Of a stretch of 64,000 nt of DNA, positions 49,835-58,292 are shown one piece after another. Position numbers and translations under genes: made by a program. The notes below the pieces were generated by a model. It did not search any database. It saw nothing but the letters and a program-made list of their open reading frames with translations, and had not been told where the DNA came from. The DNA is from Gemmatimonadota bacterium (GTDB lineage: Bacteria; Gemmatimonadota; Gemmatimonadetes; Palauibacterales; Palauibacteraceae). Location of the stretch: contig JAGWBR010000001.1 of assembly GCA_021295785.1 (NCBI GenBank), positions 1 to 64,000 of the forward strand. Direction: 5' to 3'. Positions within the stretch are counted from its first letter, which is position 1. Each line of letters starts with the position of its first letter.

Positions 49835-50185
49835 TCAGCCGCCGCGCCGCGCCGTCGGGGAACCGAATCGACGAGCCTTCCGCCTGTCTCGTTGCTTGGT
49901 CAACTGCGCGCGCAGTTTCTCTTCGAGACGATCGAACGCGGTTCGGGGGTCACCGGCCGCCGCCCTTGCTCTCACGGACGGCTGCCGGTCAATCGTGGCA
50001 AGAGCTTCGGCGCGGAATCCGCGTTTGTCACTGGTGAAAACGGCGTCGACGCCCGAGACGAGCGGCTCGAACCGTCGCATGCGATCCAGTGCCGCTTCAA
50101 TACGCTTCGCCGTCGCCACGTCCAAATCGAATCCCCGGACAGTGACGCTGATCCTCACCGGTTCTCTGTCCGCGGGCTTGTTCAT
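49835..50185 (-). CDS. hpf: Ribosome hibernation promoting factor (short form)
   Basis: The 116-residue protein has the HPF/RaiA (S30AE) fold pattern ISVTVRGFDLDVATAKRIEAALDRMRRF, AVFTSDKRGFRAEALATIDRQP and DPRTAFDRLEEKLRAQLTKQRDRRKA. It lacks the C-terminal dimerisation domain of long HPF, so it is of the short type. HPF silences ribosomes in stationary phase. ATG 50185 forms an ATGA overlap with the RibH-NusB gene. Confidence 0.87.
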   Translation of the reverse strand: MNKPADREPVRISVTVRGFDLDVATAKRIEAALDRMRRFEPLVSGVDAVFTSDKRGFRAEALATIDRQPSVRARAAAGDPRTAFDRLEEKLRAQLTKQRDRRKARRFGSPTARRGG

Positions 50186-51186
50186 GCACTCCCTCCATCG
50201 CCGTTATCGTCCGTGGATACCGAGCCGGCTGCAGTCGGGGCTGCCGGCGACCCCCGTTTCCGGGCGGCGTCCAGTATGCCGTTCACAAACCGCGGGCTTC
50301 CCTTGCCCCCGTAGCGTTCCGCCAAATTCACCGCCTCGTCGATGGCCACGGCGGGCGGAACTTCGTCGAGCCAGAACAGCTCGGCCATCCCGATCCGAAT
50401 CACGTTGCGGTCGATGGCCCCCATCCGTTCGATTCGCCAGTTGTCCGCCACCTGTTCCAAGATTCGGTCGATCTGGTCCAGCCGTTCCTCCACCAGGCGC
50501 AGAACCCGCTCGGTATGCGGGCGGTAACGGGCGGAAATACGCCGAAAACTCAGTTCACGGCGCGCAAATTCGGTAAGGTTGGCGGGTCGGCCCGACAGAT
50601 CCCACGCGTAGAGAATTTGCAGCGCCCAGCTGCGGGCCCGCGAGTGGGCATGCCGCGTACCTCTGGCCCGCGCCGCTTTCGGCCCCCGGTCTTGGTCCTT
50701 GCCGGCTTCAACGGGATCGTCCGGAGCTAGTTGGGAACGCATCTTCTCGCGCAGCTCGGCCATCTCCAGGGCGGCATCCGCGGCGCTGGCACCCGCGTTG
50801 CCCACCACACCCCCCGACCTTGCCATGCCCTGCTCCAAGTTCTCCGGAGTCAAAAGCCCCTGGCCCACAGGCACTCCCGTCTCTTCCTGTACCCGCGCCA
50901 ACCCTTCCGCGGCCGCCCGCCACACCAGTTCAAAATGCGCGGTCTCTCCTCTCACCACACATCCGAGTGCCACGATTGCCTCGAACCCGGACTCTGCAGC
51001 AATCTTCGCCGCCAGCGGCAACTCCCAAGCTCCGGGCACCGTGACGGTTTCAATGTCTCCAGGTGATACCCCCCGGTCGGTGAGCCGTTCGTGTGCGCCC
51101 TGGCGCAAGCGGTCGGTGACAATGGCGTTGAAACGGCTCACCAGCACGCAGACGCGCCTCGCCCTGCCGGTCGGCTCACCCTTCAA
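50182..51186 (-). CDS. RibH-NusB fusion protein
   Basis: Residues 1 to about 150 are 6,7-dimethyl-8-ribityllumazine synthase (RVCVLVSRFNAIVTDRL; VPGAWELPLAAKIAA; GCVVRGETAHFELV with the catalytic His; VPVGQGLLTPENLEQGMAR). After a basic linker, residues 180-320 are antitermination factor NusB (ARSWALQILYAWDLSG; DRNVIRIGMAELFW; VPPAVAIDEAVNLAERYGGKGSPRFVNGIL). The genes are often adjacent in bacteria but normally separate. No stop or frameshift separates them. The protein would join riboflavin synthesis with rRNA transcription antitermination; whether it is cleaved is unknown. Confidence 0.95.
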   Translation of the reverse strand: MKGEPTGRARRVCVLVSRFNAIVTDRLRQGAHERLTDRGVSPGDIETVTVPGAWELPLAAKIAAESGFEAIVALGCVVRGETAHFELVWRAAAEGLARVQEETGVPVGQGLLTPENLEQGMARSGGVVGNAGASAADAALEMAELREKMRSQLAPDDPVEAGKDQDRGPKAARARGTRHAHSRARSWALQILYAWDLSGRPANLTEFARRELSFRRISARYRPHTERVLRLVEERLDQIDRILEQVADNWRIERMGAIDRNVIRIGMAELFWLDEVPPAVAIDEAVNLAERYGGKGSPRFVNGILDAARKRGSPAAPTAAGSVSTDDNGDGGSA

Positions 51187-52391
51187 GGGAGGTGGCCCAG
51201 CTTGTCCTGCTTGGTCTTGAGGTAGGAGGCGACTTCAGGGGGCGTTTCGCAATTCAGACGGACCCGACCGCGGACTTCCAGTCCGAACCCGTCTACGCCT
51301 GCGAGTTTCTTGGGGTTGTTGGTCAGGATGCGAATCGAACGGAGGCCCAGGTCGCGAAGAATCTGCGCGCCGATGCCGTAGCTCCTCAGATCCGGGGGGA
51401 ATCCGAGCATCTCGTTGGCTTCGACGGTATCGTGCCCGCGGTCCTGAAGCTCGTACGCCCGGAGTTTGTTCAGCAGGCCAATTCCCCGCCCTTCCTGGTC
51501 GAGGTAGACCACTACCCCGGCTCCTTCTTCCGCAACCTGCTGCATCGCGGCGTCCAGTTGAAGACCACAGTCGCACCTGCGCGACCGGAAAACGTCGCCG
51601 GTCAGACACTTGGAGTGCACCCGCACCAGAACGTCCTCGCGGCCGTCGACCTCCCCAAGGACCACGGCAACGTGCTCGCGGGAATCGACCTCGTTCCTGT
51701 ACCCCACCACCTCAAAATCGCCCCACGGGGTGGGCAACTGGGCTTCCGCCACCCGGTGCACCAGTGTCTCGGTCGAGAGACGACGGGCAACTACCTGGGC
51801 TACCGTAATGAAGGGCAGGTCGTGTTCCTGCGCGAAATCCCTCAGTTGCGGGCGGCGCGCCATGGTGCCGTCGTCGCTCAGAATCTCGCAGATCACACCC
51901 GCCGGTGCCCGTCCGGCCAGCCGCGCCAGGTCCACTGACGCCTCGGTTTGACCGACGCGCTGCAGCACGCCGCCGGGGCGCGCGCGGAGGGGAAACACGT
52001 GCCCGGGCCGGGCCAGGTCCTGTGGCGTGGTACGCGGATCCACGGCCAGCCGAATGGTCTTGGCCCGGTCGTGCGCCGAAATGCCCGTGGTGACGCCGAA
52101 ACTCCGCCGTGCGTCGATCGAGACGGTAAACGCCGTTTCGTCGGGGTTCCCCATTTTCCCGTCGGTCATCAAGGGAAGATCCAACCGGTCGGCAATCTCC
52201 GGGGGCAGCGCCAGGCAAATCAGCCCGCGACCGTGCGTGGCCATGAAATTGACCATTTCGGGAGTCACGGCATCCGCCGCGCACACCAGGTCGCCCTCGT
52301 TTTCTCTGTTGACGTCGTCGGCGACGATGATCATGCCGCCCCGCGCGACCCGGTCGACGGCCGCGCTGATATCGCTGTAGAGATCCCCCAC
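51183..52391 (-). CDS. ribBA: Bifunctional DHBP synthase / GTP cyclohydrolase II
   Basis: The 402-residue protein has an N-terminal 3,4-dihydroxy-2-butanone 4-phosphate synthase (MIIVADDVNRENEGDLVCAAD; TTGISAHDRAKTI). The C-terminal GTP cyclohydrolase II has the zinc cysteines HSKCLTGDVFRSRRCDCG and the catalytic YLDQEGRGIGLLNKLRAYELQ. It provides both precursors of riboflavin. It overlaps the RibH-NusB gene by four bases. Confidence 0.97.
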   Translation of the reverse strand: MGDLYSDISAAVDRVARGGMIIVADDVNRENEGDLVCAADAVTPEMVNFMATHGRGLICLALPPEIADRLDLPLMTDGKMGNPDETAFTVSIDARRSFGVTTGISAHDRAKTIRLAVDPRTTPQDLARPGHVFPLRARPGGVLQRVGQTEASVDLARLAGRAPAGVICEILSDDGTMARRPQLRDFAQEHDLPFITVAQVVARRLSTETLVHRVAEAQLPTPWGDFEVVGYRNEVDSREHVAVVLGEVDGREDVLVRVHSKCLTGDVFRSRRCDCGLQLDAAMQQVAEEGAGVVVYLDQEGRGIGLLNKLRAYELQDRGHDTVEANEMLGFPPDLRSYGIGAQILRDLGLRSIRILTNNPKKLAGVDGFGLEVRGRVRLNCETPPEVASYLKTKQDKLGHLP

Positions 52392-52396
52392 TGTGC

Positions 52397-53029
52397 TCAG
52401 CCGTCCCCCGTGTGCGGCCCGGTCCCGGCCAGACGCATGGCCCGGGCTACGTATTTGCCGATGATGTCGGCCTCGATGTTTACCCTTTCCCCGGGCGCGA
52501 GGGCACCCAACGTGGTGTGCGCCAGAGTATACGGGATGATGGCAAAAAGTGCAGTAACGCGACCCGGTTCCCGGGCGGCCAGTTCCTGGACAGTGAGACT
52601 AACGCCGTCCACCGCGGCCGACCCTTGCGGGACCAGCCCGTCGAGGTCTTCCGCCAACTCCAGCGCGAGCACTCCCTGTTCGGACGGTGCTTCGGTGACG
52701 ATAGCCGTGGCGTCAACGTGTCCCTGAACCATGTGTCCGCCCAGCGGAGAACCGGCTCTGAGTGCCGGTTCCAGGTTGACCGCCGTCCCGGTGTGCCAGT
52801 TTCCGATGGTTGTGCGGCCCAGAGTCTCGGGGACCACGTCAACCTCGAATTCCTGCCGTCGCTCGTCCACGCTGATGGCGGTCAGGCAGACTCCCGAAAC
52901 GGCTACCGAATCGCCCTCGCGCAAGCCCGCCGGAGCCGGCCCGATACGGAGTCGAAACCCTTTGCGCCGTTTGTCAATCTCTTTACGGACAATGATTTGC
53001 CCTGTAGTAATTACAATTCCTGTGAACAT
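52397..53029 (-). CDS. ribE: Riboflavin synthase alpha chain
   Basis: The 210-residue protein starts MFTGIV at ATG 53029. It contains two homologous lumazine-binding barrels (GDSVAVSGVCLTAI / GSAAVDGVSLTVQEL; GGHMVQGHVDAT), as in all RibE/RibC. It dismutates 6,7-dimethyl-8-ribityllumazine to riboflavin. It lies four bases after ribD. No FMN riboswitch precedes the operon, and there is no space for one. Confidence 0.96.
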   Translation of the reverse strand: MFTGIVITTGQIIVRKEIDKRRKGFRLRIGPAPAGLREGDSVAVSGVCLTAISVDERRQEFEVDVVPETLGRTTIGNWHTGTAVNLEPALRAGSPLGGHMVQGHVDATAIVTEAPSEQGVLALELAEDLDGLVPQGSAAVDGVSLTVQELAAREPGRVTALFAIIPYTLAHTTLGALAPGERVNIEADIIGKYVARAMRLAGTGPHTGDG

Positions 53030-53033
53030 CTGT

Positions 53034-54179
53034 TCAGCACCTGGCCAGCGTGCGCCGCAGGTCGGCGTGGTCAAAGGTCAGCGCGGTGTCCCGCCCGAGA
53101 GCGGTCCGGTCCGCCAGTACCCATTCGTCAATTGGCCGTGCACTCTGGAACGTGAACGCGGGCGTGGCGTCCTCGCCCAGGAACCGGGGGGCCAAGAGAA
53201 GATGCAGCCTCTGCACCAATCCGCTGTTCATCGCCGAGGTTGCCAGTCGGCCACCTCCCTCTATCAGCACCGAGTGAATTCCCTCCCCGGCCAGGACAGC
53301 CCAAACCTCGTCCAGATCAAGGCCGCGGCCCGTGCGCGCCGGGGCCACCTGGAAGAGCCGGACCCCCACGTCCAGAAGGGCCTGCCGCCGCGACTGGGCG
53401 TCCCCGCCGTGGAACACAAGAAGGGGTGCGTCGTCCACACTCCGGACCAGCGCGGAATCGCGCCGGAGGGCAAGCGAAGAGTCCAGCACTACTCGAACTG
53501 GCTGGCGCCGCGCCGCCGCCGCGCGCACCGTGAGCAAGGGATCATCAATGGTCGCGGTTCGGCCGCCGACCACAACCGCGTCGCATCCTCCGCGGAGCGA
53601 ATGGGTCCACACCTGCGCTTCATGCCCGGTCACCCGGGTTCTGCGACCAGGTTCGGCCAGGCCGCCGTCCAGGCTCACCGCCAGTTTGAGCTGGGTGAAC
53701 ACACCTGACCCCGCACTTTCCCTGGTACCGGAGTTCATCCACAAGAACGGTGCGTTGAGGCGCTTGGATGCGGCCTCTTCCACTCCACCGGTCACCTCGA
53801 TTCCAGCTCGGGCCAGGCGGTCCGCTCCGCCTTCTGCCTTCGGGTTGGGGTCTCGGCAGCCGTACACCACACGGGCAACGCCGGCCGAGAGTATGGCCTC
53901 CGTGCACGGGGGCGTTTTCCCGCGGTGGCTGCACGGCTCCAGATTCACATAGAGCGTGGCACCCCTGGCCCGCGCCGCGGCCGCGGCCAGCGCCCTCGGT
54001 TCGGCATGAGGGCCCCCGAACTCCTCGTGCCACCCCTCCCCCGCCACACGGTCCCGTTTGACCACGACCGCGCCAACCATCGGATTGGGGTGCACCCTGG
54101 TGCGGCCGCGCTCCGCCAACTCAAGAGTCCGGCGCATGAAGGCCCTGTCCACATCCCCGGTAGCCTCTCCGGGACCCAA
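53034..54179 (-). CDS. ribD: Riboflavin biosynthesis deaminase/reductase
   Basis: The 381-residue protein combines a cytidine-deaminase-like zinc domain (HAEPRALAAA and LEPCSHRGKTPPCTEAI) with a reductase domain (KLAVSLDGGLA; DAVVVGGRTATIDDPLLTVR; GGGRLATSAMNSGLV). TTG 54179 directly follows the PurM stop and has GGTGGA upstream; GTG 54152 is an alternative. It catalyses two successive steps on the pyrimidine intermediate. Confidence 0.95.
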   Translation of the reverse strand: MGPGEATGDVDRAFMRRTLELAERGRTRVHPNPMVGAVVVKRDRVAGEGWHEEFGGPHAEPRALAAAAARARGATLYVNLEPCSHRGKTPPCTEAILSAGVARVVYGCRDPNPKAEGGADRLARAGIEVTGGVEEAASKRLNAPFLWMNSGTRESAGSGVFTQLKLAVSLDGGLAEPGRRTRVTGHEAQVWTHSLRGGCDAVVVGGRTATIDDPLLTVRAAAARRQPVRVVLDSSLALRRDSALVRSVDDAPLLVFHGGDAQSRRQALLDVGVRLFQVAPARTGRGLDLDEVWAVLAGEGIHSVLIEGGGRLATSAMNSGLVQRLHLLLAPRFLGEDATPAFTFQSARPIDEWVLADRTALGRDTALTFDHADLRRTLARC

Positions 54180-56189
54180 CTACGGTTCCACCAGCCGAAC
54201 CTCGCCCCGTCCGGGTACCAGACTGCCGCAGGTCCATGCCTCGCATCCGGTGCTCTCGATTCCCGAGCGGACGCTCTCGGCGTGACGGCCATCCACAACC
54301 GCGATCATGCCGACTCCCATGTTGAACGTCTGGAACATCTCGCTCCGCTCGGCCCCGCTCAGCTCCTGGAGCGCCGCGAATTCCGGCGGCGGAGTCCAGG
54401 TATCGGTGTGAACAACCGCGTCAAGGGTGTCGGCCAAACTGCGGTCCAGGTTACCGGGGATTCCACCTCCGGTCACATGGGCAAGGGCCTTGACCACACC
54501 CTGCTCCAGCGCGTGGCGCAGAACGGGAAGGTAGGACCGGTGAACCCTCAGCAGCACATCGGCCACGGAAACACCTTCGGCCTCCATCCCGGGAAACGGG
54601 TCCGCGACGGCGAGGCCGGCCAGTTCGAAAATCACTTTCCGCGCGAAACTGTAGCCGTTGGTGTGGAGACCCGACGAGGCGAGCGCGACCAGTCTGTCTC
54701 CTTCGCGAAGGGACTCCGCGCCGCCCAGCTTGAACTCCGATTCGCCAACCATGAACCCCGCGAGATCGTATTCGCCGTCGGAATAGAAATCGGGCATTTC
54801 GGCTGTCTCACCGCCCAACAGCGCGCATCCGTTCTCCTGGCAGGCCCCCGCAAGCCCCGCCACGACCTGCGCCGTTACGTCGGGATCCAGCCGGCCACAG
54901 GCGAAATAGTCCATGAACACGAGCGGCACGGCACCCTCGACCAGGATGTCGTTGACGCAGTGATTGACCAGATCGGCACCGACCGTCCCGTGCCGGCCCG
55001 ACATGAACGCCAGCTTGAGTTTGGTACCCACGCCGTCGGCGGTGGCGATCAAATCCCGGCCTGTGCTGGCGCGAAACCGTCCCCCGAATCCCCCAAACCT
55101 CGAGAGGACGGCGTCGGTGCGGGTCCCGGCCACGAGAACACCGATCCTTTTCTTGGCCGCCCGCGCCGCATGCCTGTCAACCCCGGCATCGCTGTAGGTG
55201 AACCGGGCGGCGCGGGCGGCCTGCGTGGCCCGAGCAAGGGGTGCGGACCTGAGCTCAAAGTTGGTCATCTCCCGGATTTCCCGGACCCGGCCCTCGATCT
55301 CTTCCGTCGTCAGGGTGGCGGCGCGGCGCACGCCCGGTTCTTCGCACGCGAAAGCCCCCAACGCGACACCGTAGGCAAGCGCGCGCTTCATCGCATCGGG
55401 CCGGACAGACCGCGAACGCGCCAGCTCCCCCACGAATCCGGCCGCGAATGCATCTCCGGCCCCCGTCGGATCCACCACGTGCGATACCGGGTAACCCGGC
55501 ACCACAAACGTGCCGCCGGTCTCGGTGAACAGGGCCGCCCCGTATTCGCTCCTCGTGATCACAACCGCCGACGGCCCCTTCGCCAGAATTGCCGCTGCCG
55601 CCGCGGGAAGACTGCTCACGCCGGAGAGCATTCGGGCTTCTTCGTCGTTGATCAACAGCACGTCCACCCGGGACAGCACTTGCTCCAGCAGGTTCGGTGT
55701 AGTGTTGATCCAATAGTTCATGGTGTTGCAGACGGCGAGTTGGGGCCGGTCGGTCTGTTCCAACACGCCGAGTTGAAGCGACGGGTGGATGTTCCCGAGG
55801 AAAACCCACGGTGCCGGCCGGGCATGGGCGGGGATCTTGGGATCAAAGTGTTCGAAAACGCCGAGACGGGTGAAGGTCGTTTCCCGCGTGTTCATGTCTT
55901 CGGAATAACTGGCCCCCCACCGAAAACTCTCGCCGGGCAGTTGCGCCAGGCCGGACAGGTCAGTTCCCCTTTCCTTGAGGAAGTCGAGGCTCTCGAGAGG
56001 GAAATCCGCGCCCACGACCCCGACAACGGTCACCGGCGCGAAGAGCGATGCCCCGGCGGCGAAATGCACGGCGGCCCCGCCGACCTCTGATTTGACCTCG
56101 AAGGCGGGAGTCGCGATATCGTCGAGCGCCACGCTCCCGACCGCCAAGATGCGCCCTGGCTGAGCCGCCGCTCCGGCCTCGACGCTCAA
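54180..56189 (-). CDS. PfkB-family kinase fused to AIR synthase (PurM)
   Basis: Residues 1 to about 325 are a PfkB/ribokinase-type sugar or nucleoside kinase (ILAVGSVALDDIATP; GGAAVHFAAGASLF; catalytic VVDPTGAGDAFAAGFVGELA). Residues 330-669 are phosphoribosylformylglycinamidine cyclo-ligase (YSDAGVDRHAARAAKKRI; ADGVGTKLKLAF; LLGGETAEMPDFY; HVTGGGIPGNLDR), an enzyme of purine synthesis. The linker shows no break. TTG 56189 forms a TTGA overlap with argS. The kinase substrate is unknown. The symbol is withheld because of the fusion. Confidence 0.93.
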   Translation of the reverse strand: MSVEAGAAAQPGRILAVGSVALDDIATPAFEVKSEVGGAAVHFAAGASLFAPVTVVGVVGADFPLESLDFLKERGTDLSGLAQLPGESFRWGASYSEDMNTRETTFTRLGVFEHFDPKIPAHARPAPWVFLGNIHPSLQLGVLEQTDRPQLAVCNTMNYWINTTPNLLEQVLSRVDVLLINDEEARMLSGVSSLPAAAAAILAKGPSAVVITRSEYGAALFTETGGTFVVPGYPVSHVVDPTGAGDAFAAGFVGELARSRSVRPDAMKRALAYGVALGAFACEEPGVRRAATLTTEEIEGRVREIREMTNFELRSAPLARATQAARAARFTYSDAGVDRHAARAAKKRIGVLVAGTRTDAVLSRFGGFGGRFRASTGRDLIATADGVGTKLKLAFMSGRHGTVGADLVNHCVNDILVEGAVPLVFMDYFACGRLDPDVTAQVVAGLAGACQENGCALLGGETAEMPDFYSDGEYDLAGFMVGESEFKLGGAESLREGDRLVALASSGLHTNGYSFARKVIFELAGLAVADPFPGMEAEGVSVADVLLRVHRSYLPVLRHALEQGVVKALAHVTGGGIPGNLDRSLADTLDAVVHTDTWTPPPEFAALQELSGAERSEMFQTFNMGVGMIAVVDGRHAESVRSGIESTGCEAWTCGSLVPGRGEVRLVEP

Positions 56190-57925
56190 AGGTCTTGTTC
56201 CCGTTCCATGCGTTCGGGGGCGTCGATCCCCAAAACCATCAACCCGTTGCGCAGCGTGGTCTGCACCGCGCGGGCCAACTTCAGGCGACCGCGGCGGCCG
56301 CGTCCGTAGGTAAGGATGCGGGCCGACGGGTCAGGGCGTCCGGCTTGATACCAAGAGTTGGCAGCCCCCGCCAGAGTCTCCAGGTATGTGCACAGGATGT
56401 GTGGAGCGCGGATCTGGGCGGCTCGGCGCACCACCCCGGGCAGGCGGAGGGCGGCAAACGCCACGCCGCGCTCCTCGGGACGGGTCAACTCGCTGAATGC
56501 ATCCGGGTCGGGCGTGTCCAGCGGCAGCGCACCCGCGGCCCTCCAGGGCTGGGCCTCCGCCGCACGCTCCAAAACCCGGCACATGCGGGCGTGGGCATAC
56601 TGGATCTTGTAGACCGGGTTTGCATCGCTGGTGTCGAGTGCCAAATCGAGATCGAAGTTCAGGTGGACTTCCGACCGGCGCATCAGGAAGAAGTACCGGG
56701 CCACCGATGGGCCCGTCTCGGCCACAAGATCGCGGAGCCGAACAAATTTCCCGGTCCGCTTGCTCATCTTGGCCTCTTTGCCGTCGCGCGTGACGGTCAC
56801 CAGCTGGAGAATCAGTACTTCCAGCAGGCCCGGATAACCCAGTCCGGCCAGCGCCGCCTGCATGCGGTGTTCGTGCCCGTGATGGTCGGCTCCCCAAACG
56901 TCAATGGCGAGATCGAACCCGCGCTCGGCCTTCTCAAGGTGATAGGCCAGGTCGGGCAGGAAGTAGGTGTGCGCGCCGTCGGCCTTGATCAGCACCCTGT
57001 CTTTTTCGTCGCCGAACCGCGAGGTGCGCAGCCAGAGCGCGCCGTCGCGGGAGTAGGTGAGATCTCTCCCGGCCAGCCGCGCCAGGAGTTGGTCCACTGC
57101 ACCGGACTCCAGCACCTCCCGCTCCGAAGACCAGGTCTGCATTCGCACGCCGAACGCGGCCAGATCGTCGGCCTGATCTTGCTGCAGCCGTTTGACGGCT
57201 TCGTCCCGGAAACGAAGCCGGCGGGCGGCCGGGTCCAGCGAGGCCAGTTCTCCGGCACCCTCCGCGTCGGCAATGGAACGGGCCACATCCAGGATGTACT
57301 GACCGTGGTATCCGTCGGCCGGGACTTCGGCGCTCCCGCCCCCGAGTTCGGCAAAGCGTGCCTCTACGGATTCGGCCAACAGGTCGATCTGGCGCCCCGC
57401 GTCGTTCACATAGAACTCCCGCGTCACCTCGTCGCCCGCCCACTCCAGCAGCGAGGCAACCGCGTCCCCGATCGCGGCCCCCCTGCCATGGGCGATGTGC
57501 AGGGGGCCCGTCGGGTTGGCGGAGACGAATTCCACGTTCACGCGGCGCCCGGACGGGTCCGGCGAGCGCCCCCAGTCGGACCCCTGGTCCAGCACGGACT
57601 GGATCCCCTCCCAGAGGACGCTGTCGTCCAGTCGGAAATTCAGGAATCCGGGTCCGGCCACGCTGGCCCCGGCGATCCCGCCCTGGGCCAGGTCGAGCTC
57701 CTCGGACACGCGGGCCGCCAACTCTCGCGGGGCCGTGTCAAGTCGCTTGGCCAACACAAGCGCCCCGTTGGTGGACCAGTCTCCGTGTGACGGGTCCCTG
57801 GGGCGCTCCAAGATCGGCCGAAACCCGTCGGGGGCCCCTGCGCGGCCAAACGCCTCGGCCAGCGCAGCCTCCAGACGTTCGCGGCCGGGGTCCCCCAGTG
57901 GAGAGCCCGGGTCGGCCTTGCTCAG
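56186..57925 (-). CDS. argS: Arginyl-tRNA synthetase, CTG start
   Basis: This class I synthetase has an N-terminal tRNA-recognition domain, the HIGH-type motif LHIAHGRGAAIGDAV, and KMSKRTGKFVRLRDL near the KMSKS position. An anticodon-binding domain with the YAHARMCRVL motif follows. The first ordinary start (TTG 57811) would remove about 38 residues of the conserved N-terminal domain. CTG 57925 gives 579 residues and overlaps the fmdB-type gene stop as CTGA. There is no ATG, GTG or TTG between. Confidence 0.95.
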   Translation of the reverse strand: MSKADPGSPLGDPGRERLEAALAEAFGRAGAPDGFRPILERPRDPSHGDWSTNGALVLAKRLDTAPRELAARVSEELDLAQGGIAGASVAGPGFLNFRLDDSVLWEGIQSVLDQGSDWGRSPDPSGRRVNVEFVSANPTGPLHIAHGRGAAIGDAVASLLEWAGDEVTREFYVNDAGRQIDLLAESVEARFAELGGGSAEVPADGYHGQYILDVARSIADAEGAGELASLDPAARRLRFRDEAVKRLQQDQADDLAAFGVRMQTWSSEREVLESGAVDQLLARLAGRDLTYSRDGALWLRTSRFGDEKDRVLIKADGAHTYFLPDLAYHLEKAERGFDLAIDVWGADHHGHEHRMQAALAGLGYPGLLEVLILQLVTVTRDGKEAKMSKRTGKFVRLRDLVAETGPSVARYFFLMRRSEVHLNFDLDLALDTSDANPVYKIQYAHARMCRVLERAAEAQPWRAAGALPLDTPDPDAFSELTRPEERGVAFAALRLPGVVRRAAQIRAPHILCTYLETLAGAANSWYQAGRPDPSARILTYGRGRRGRLKLARAVQTTLRNGLMVLGIDAPERMEREQDL

Positions 57926-58266
57926 TTCTCCCGTCCCTTTCCTTTGCCGGCGCTGCCTTCGCCACTGCTTGACTTGGCGCCGCCGGCCGTGGATCCGTTG
58001 CCGGTCTTATCCTTGGATTCGCCGCCGGAGCCGCCTCCGCCACCGGAGTCATCTCCCGAGACCTTTGCGGAATCTGGCGGAGGATCGCGGTAATCCGTCG
58101 CGTAAAACCCGCTTCCCTTGAACACGATGCCGGCACCGGCGGAGATCAGCCGTTCAGCCGTGTCTTCCCCGCATACCCTGCACCGTCTCTCGGGCTGCGC
58201 GTTGATCGATTGGAACACATCAAAACGGCCGCCGCAATCGCCGCAGCGGTATTCATACGTTGGCAT
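57922..58266 (-). CDS. FmdB-type zinc ribbon protein
   Basis: The 114-residue protein has the FmdB/CxxC zinc ribbon PTYEYRCGDCGGRFDVFQ with a second pair RCRVCGED. An Ile-Ser-Ala-Gly-Ala-Gly patch and KGSGFYATDYR follow, the typical FmdB end. The last 50 residues are a low-complexity Gly/Ser/Lys tail. The family was named for putative regulation of formamidase; function is unknown. Its stop overlaps the argS CTG start. Confidence 0.9.
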   Translation of the reverse strand: MPTYEYRCGDCGGRFDVFQSINAQPERRCRVCGEDTAERLISAGAGIVFKGSGFYATDYRDPPPDSAKVSGDDSGGGGGSGGESKDKTGNGSTAGGAKSSSGEGSAGKGKGREN

Positions 58267-58292
58267 TACTGGTGTGCTCGATGTCCGTTCGG

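Noticed and set aside
54179-54260. FMN riboswitch ahead of the riboflavin genes
   Set aside because: ribD starts directly at the PurM stop, leaving no leader; no conserved RFN elements seen.
53925-56090. Plus-strand open frame opposite PfkB-PurM
   Set aside because: Antisense shadow of conserved kinase and PurM motifs.
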